Positions 6,096 through 8,292 of a stretch of 8,292 nt of DNA are shown piece after piece. Source of the DNA: JBOHHR01 sp050740975 (GTDB taxonomy: Bacteria > Pseudomonadota > Gammaproteobacteria > JBOHHR01); contig JBOIEE010000108.1 of assembly GCA_050740975.1 (NCBI GenBank), positions 1-8,292 on the forward strand, read 5' to 3'. Position 1 is the stretch's first letter; the number at the start of each line of letters is the position of its first letter. Position numbers and translations under genes: made by a program. Under the pieces are notes generated by a model. That model worked only from the letters and a program-made list of their open reading frames with translations, was not told the DNA's origin and did no database searches.

Positions 6096-6931
6096 CAGGG
6101 GAGCGCTAAGCGTTGCAGCCTTTCTTCCGCCAGCTTGGCAGCCGTGGAGCCCGGATAGCTTTTGATCAGTTCCTGCAGCTTGGCTTTAGCTTCGGCCTTT
6201 TGCCCCAACTCATCGTAACTGTAGGCAATCTTGAGCAAAGCATGGGGGACCTTCGGACTGTCCGGATAGGCCTGCATCAGCTTGGAGTATTCCATGATCG
6301 CTGGATCGAATTTTCGCGTCACATAGTACGCTTCACCGACCCAATATTGCGCGTTGTCCGCAAAGGCGCTGTTGGGGTATTGGGCAAGGAAGCCGATAAA
6401 CCCCGCGATGGCGTTATCGTATTGTCCGGCTTTAAGCAAACCGAAGGCTTGCTGGTACGTCTCCTTCTCCGCCTCCGGGGCGTTCGGCGAAAGCTCGATG
6501 TCCGCCCCTGTAGCAGGGATAGGCCCGGCGAGTGGACCTTGTGCCGGGGCCATGGCCTCAGTGGTGGCGGCAGGTGCGGGGCTCGGTAGAGCCCCAGCAT
6601 CAAGCCCGGCGGGCGGGTTCCCATCCGCCGACTCGAAGGTTTGCAGCCGCCGGTCTAGATCGCCTGAGATCTCCTGTTGACGTTTTTCCAATTGCTGCAG
6701 GCGGTGGCCTTGCTCTTCGAGCTCACCGCGCAAAGCCCGAACTTCCCGTTGCAGCGACTCAACTTGGTTTAACAAGGTGAAAAGTCCCTGGTTGGTCGTC
6801 GGCATTGTGGATGGTTGATCCTCATAGCCTTGTCCGGGCTCGACCACAGGCGCCCATTCTTCGGCCGACGAAGACAGCGCCATGACCCACAGCGCCATGA
6901 TCGCCGTTAAGCGGTGTGTTGCCTGTAACAT
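6095..6931 (-). CDS. cpoB: Cell division coordinator CpoB (YbgF), periplasmic TPR protein
   Basis: CpoB links Tol-Pal driven outer-membrane constriction to septal peptidoglycan synthesis in the periplasm. The 278-residue product has a signal peptide (basic R7, hydrophobic 9-19, likely cleavage after SSA at 23). A coiled-coil trimerisation segment follows (about 49-98, with LNQVESLQREVRALRGEL-type heptads). Next is a Pro/Ala-rich linker (about 104-150), then three tetratricopeptide-like repeats (about 156-275) with AFGLLKAGQYDNAI, YWVGEAYYVTRKFDPAI and LLKIAYSYDELGQKAEA. Start ATG 6929-6931 is served by AGGA overlapping the pal stop codon, with 7 bases of spacer. The gene lies 9 bases after pal and overlaps queE by one base. 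Confidence 0.92.
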   Translation of the reverse strand: MLQATHRLTAIMALWVMALSSSAEEWAPVVEPGQGYEDQPSTMPTTNQGLFTLLNQVESLQREVRALRGELEEQGHRLQQLEKRQQEISGDLDRRLQTFESADGNPPAGLDAGALPSPAPAATTEAMAPAQGPLAGPIPATGADIELSPNAPEAEKETYQQAFGLLKAGQYDNAIAGFIGFLAQYPNSAFADNAQYWVGEAYYVTRKFDPAIMEYSKLMQAYPDSPKVPHALLKIAYSYDELGQKAEAKAKLQELIKSYPGSTAAKLAEERLQRLALP

Positions 6932-6940
6932 CGTTTATTC

Positions 6941-7471
6941 CTAGTACACGAGCTCCGCGCGGCGGTTGATGGCATAGGCCTGCTCCTCGTGGCCCTCGGC
7001 TACGGGACGTTCCTCACCGTAAGTGAGCGTTCGGACCTGAGCGTTGGACGCGCCGACCAAAACCAACTGTCGGCTTACCGCCTGTGCCCGGCGCTCGCCC
7101 AGGGCCAGATTGTACTCTCGCGAACCCCGTTCGTCCGTATGCCCCTCGAGCGTCAGAACGGCATTCGGGTTCTGGGTCAAATGCTGTGCATGGGCTTCGA
7201 TCACCGGCTGGTACTCTGGCTTCACCTCGCTGCTGTCGTAGTCGAAGTAGATCACGCGCACCGATAGACGGCCTTCGGGATCATTCAAGCCACCGGTCCG
7301 CAGACCGCCGCTCTCATCCACCCCATGGGTGCGTGCGCCCGCCGCGTCTCCCGGCTCACCCTCTGTGACCGTGCCTTCGTCCGAGGTACGGGTAAACTCC
7401 TCCGCGCTCTGGCACCCTAAAAGCAAAGCGGTTGTGATCGCGATGGATAAAAACACTAGGACTTTTTTCAT
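6941..7471 (-). CDS. pal: Peptidoglycan-associated lipoprotein Pal
   Basis: Pal anchors the outer membrane to peptidoglycan and binds TolB. The 176-residue product starts MKKVLVFL and has a lipobox LLGC with the lipidated cysteine at C20. No Asp follows the Cys (Q21), which agrees with outer-membrane sorting. A flexible acidic/Gly-rich linker (21-68) precedes the OmpA-like domain (about 70-176). That domain shows VIYFDYDSSEV, LEGHTDERGSREYN and LGERRAQAV. D113 and R128 match the spacing of the diaminopimelate-binding Asp and Arg of OmpA-like domains. Start ATG 7469-7471 has a near-perfect Shine-Dalgarno. The gene lies 36 bases downstream of tolB. Confidence 0.95.
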   Translation of the reverse strand: MKKVLVFLSIAITTALLLGCQSAEEFTRTSDEGTVTEGEPGDAAGARTHGVDESGGLRTGGLNDPEGRLSVRVIYFDYDSSEVKPEYQPVIEAHAQHLTQNPNAVLTLEGHTDERGSREYNLALGERRAQAVSRQLVLVGASNAQVRTLTYGEERPVAEGHEEQAYAINRRAELVY

Positions 7472-7479
7472 AGTCGCTT

Positions 7480-7486
7480 ACCTCCT
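7480..7486 (-). promoter_or_regulatory. Strong Shine-Dalgarno of pal (AGGAGGT)
   Basis: AGGAGGT lies 8 bases before the pal ATG, in the short tolB-pal gap. It is the best ribosome binding site in the window, which fits the high abundance of Pal relative to TolB known in other gammaproteobacteria. Confidence 0.75.
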
Positions 7487-7507
7487 CGATTGAACGAAAA
7501 ACATATA

Positions 7508-8292
7508 CTACCGGCGAAGCGGTCCCCACGCCGGTTCCCTCACCTCACCCTGCGACGCTGCAAGGCGCTGTCGCACAGTGCCATCTACGGAAATCACCGC
7601 CAGCTCCGTGCCGCGCGCTCCCACCGTCGCGTAAATGATCCTATTGCCGTTCGGCGCAAAACTGGGTGATTCGTCTAAACGCGAGTCGGTGAGCACGCGC
7701 AGATCGCGGCTCGCGAGCTCCAATACGGCGATGCGGTAACTCCCGCCCTCACCATGCACCAGCGCCATCAAACGGCCGTCATGGGAATAGCTGGACCGTG
7801 CGTTATAAGGCCCCATCCCCAGCGTGATCCGCTCTGGAGAACCGCCGTTCGCGGCCACTTGGTAAACTTGCGGTGTTCCCCCGCGATCGGAGGTAAACGC
7901 GATCAAGCGGCCATCCGGGGACCAAGCGGGCTCGGTGTCAATCGCCGGATCATCGGTTAGCCGCTGCAAGCGGCGCCCCGCCAGAGTCAACACATAGATT
8001 TCAGGGTTGCCATCCTTAGACAAGGTCATGGCAAGCCGGCGCCCGTCCGGGGACCAAGCGGGAGCGCTGTTTATGCCGGGGCCGGCGGCCACCGCTTCTC
8101 TGTGACCGGTGGCTATGTGCTGCACATAAACCGTGAGATCCTTGCCTTCGAAGGAAACATATGCAAGCTTGCGCCCGTCCGGCGACCAAGCGGGAGACAG
8201 GATCGGATCCGCCGACTCCAGCAAGGTCTTGGGATTGTAGCCATCGGCATCGGCAAGCTGTAGCTGATACACGGCCTTACCGCGCGTGTCCT
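7508..8292 (-). CDS. tolB: Tol-Pal system protein TolB, C-terminal beta-propeller part
   Basis: TolB is a periplasmic protein that binds Pal and connects it to the TolQRA motor. The frame is open to the right edge, where it reads DTRGKAVYQLQLADADGYN. The first possible start inside the window is only an internal GTG, so the N-terminal part, including signal peptide and TolA-binding box, lies outside. The visible 261 or so residues are the six-bladed propeller, with WD40-like PD40 repeats SPAWSPDGRKLAYV, APAWSPDGRRLAMT, EPAWSPDGRLIAFTS, SYSHDGRLMALV and SPSFAPNGNRIIYAT. It ends with EPAWGPLRR, as in full-length TolB. About 40% of a usual 430-residue protein is missing. It heads the visible tolB-pal-cpoB-queE operon. 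Confidence 0.95.
   Translation of the reverse strand, partial: DTRGKAVYQLQLADADGYNPKTLLESADPILSPAWSPDGRKLAYVSFEGKDLTVYVQHIATGHREAVAAGPGINSAPAWSPDGRRLAMTLSKDGNPEIYVLTLAGRRLQRLTDDPAIDTEPAWSPDGRLIAFTSDRGGTPQVYQVAANGGSPERITLGMGPYNARSSYSHDGRLMALVHGEGGSYRIAVLELASRDLRVLTDSRLDESPSFAPNGNRIIYATVGARGTELAVISVDGTVRQRLAASQGEVREPAWGPLRR
7911..8194 (-). repeat. Three 20-bp near-identical repeats at 132-bp period in tolB
   Basis: CCGTCCGGGGACCAAGCGGG-like sequences occur at 7911-7930, 8043-8062 and 8175-8194, exactly 132 bp (44 codons) apart, with one or two differences. They encode the PAWSPDGR core of successive propeller blades. The identity at DNA level goes beyond what the protein motif requires, but they are a normal consequence of internal repetition. 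Confidence 0.8.

Noticed and set aside
7911..8194. Regularly spaced 20-bp repeats as a CRISPR-like array
   Set aside because: The 132-bp period equals 44 codons and the repeats encode the PAWSPDGR core of TolB propeller blades.

Overview
The window looks like a chromosomal segment of a gammaproteobacterium. The support is a tolB-pal-cpoB-queE cluster in the usual proteobacterial order, a lipoprotein Pal, and a cobalamin riboswitch in front of metE. The genus cannot be read from the sequence. All intact genes lie on the minus strand, so transcription runs from high to low coordinates.

Right half (about 5394-8292): a tight operon enters from the right edge. The order is tolB (C-terminal part only), pal, cpoB (ybgF) and queE. 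TolB, Pal and CpoB belong to the Tol-Pal envelope-constriction machinery. QueE makes 7-carboxy-7-deazaguanine for queuosine. cpoB and queE overlap in a TGATG junction. The queC gene that often follows queE is not there.

Middle (about 2682-5374): a B12-controlled unit. A candidate promoter lies just after queE. It is followed by a cobalamin riboswitch aptamer closed by a perfect 8-bp P1 stem, then a terminator with T6 that can be swapped for an antiterminator, then metE (cobalamin-independent methionine synthase), then a strong hairpin terminator. The true metE start, with a good Shine-Dalgarno, is out of frame with the rest of the gene by one base at a run of four C. This is either a sequencing error or a real inactivating frameshift.

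Left part (1-2681) is a scarred accessory region. An intact M48 (Ste24-type) zinc metalloprotease gene (344-1588) is followed upstream by the first codons of a divergent orn (oligoribonuclease) gene. Next come a truncated and frameshifted second copy of the 5' third of the M48 gene (1709-2048), a decayed BsuBI/PstI-type restriction endonuclease (about 2050-2440), and a possible insertion-sequence end. At the far left edge is the N-terminal part of a DUF4338 (DruA-like) protein, a family linked to transposable elements and to the Druantia defence system.

I see no complete new system. The items most worth following up are the metE frameshift, the layered remnants (orn, M48, restriction enzyme) and the riboswitch expression platform.
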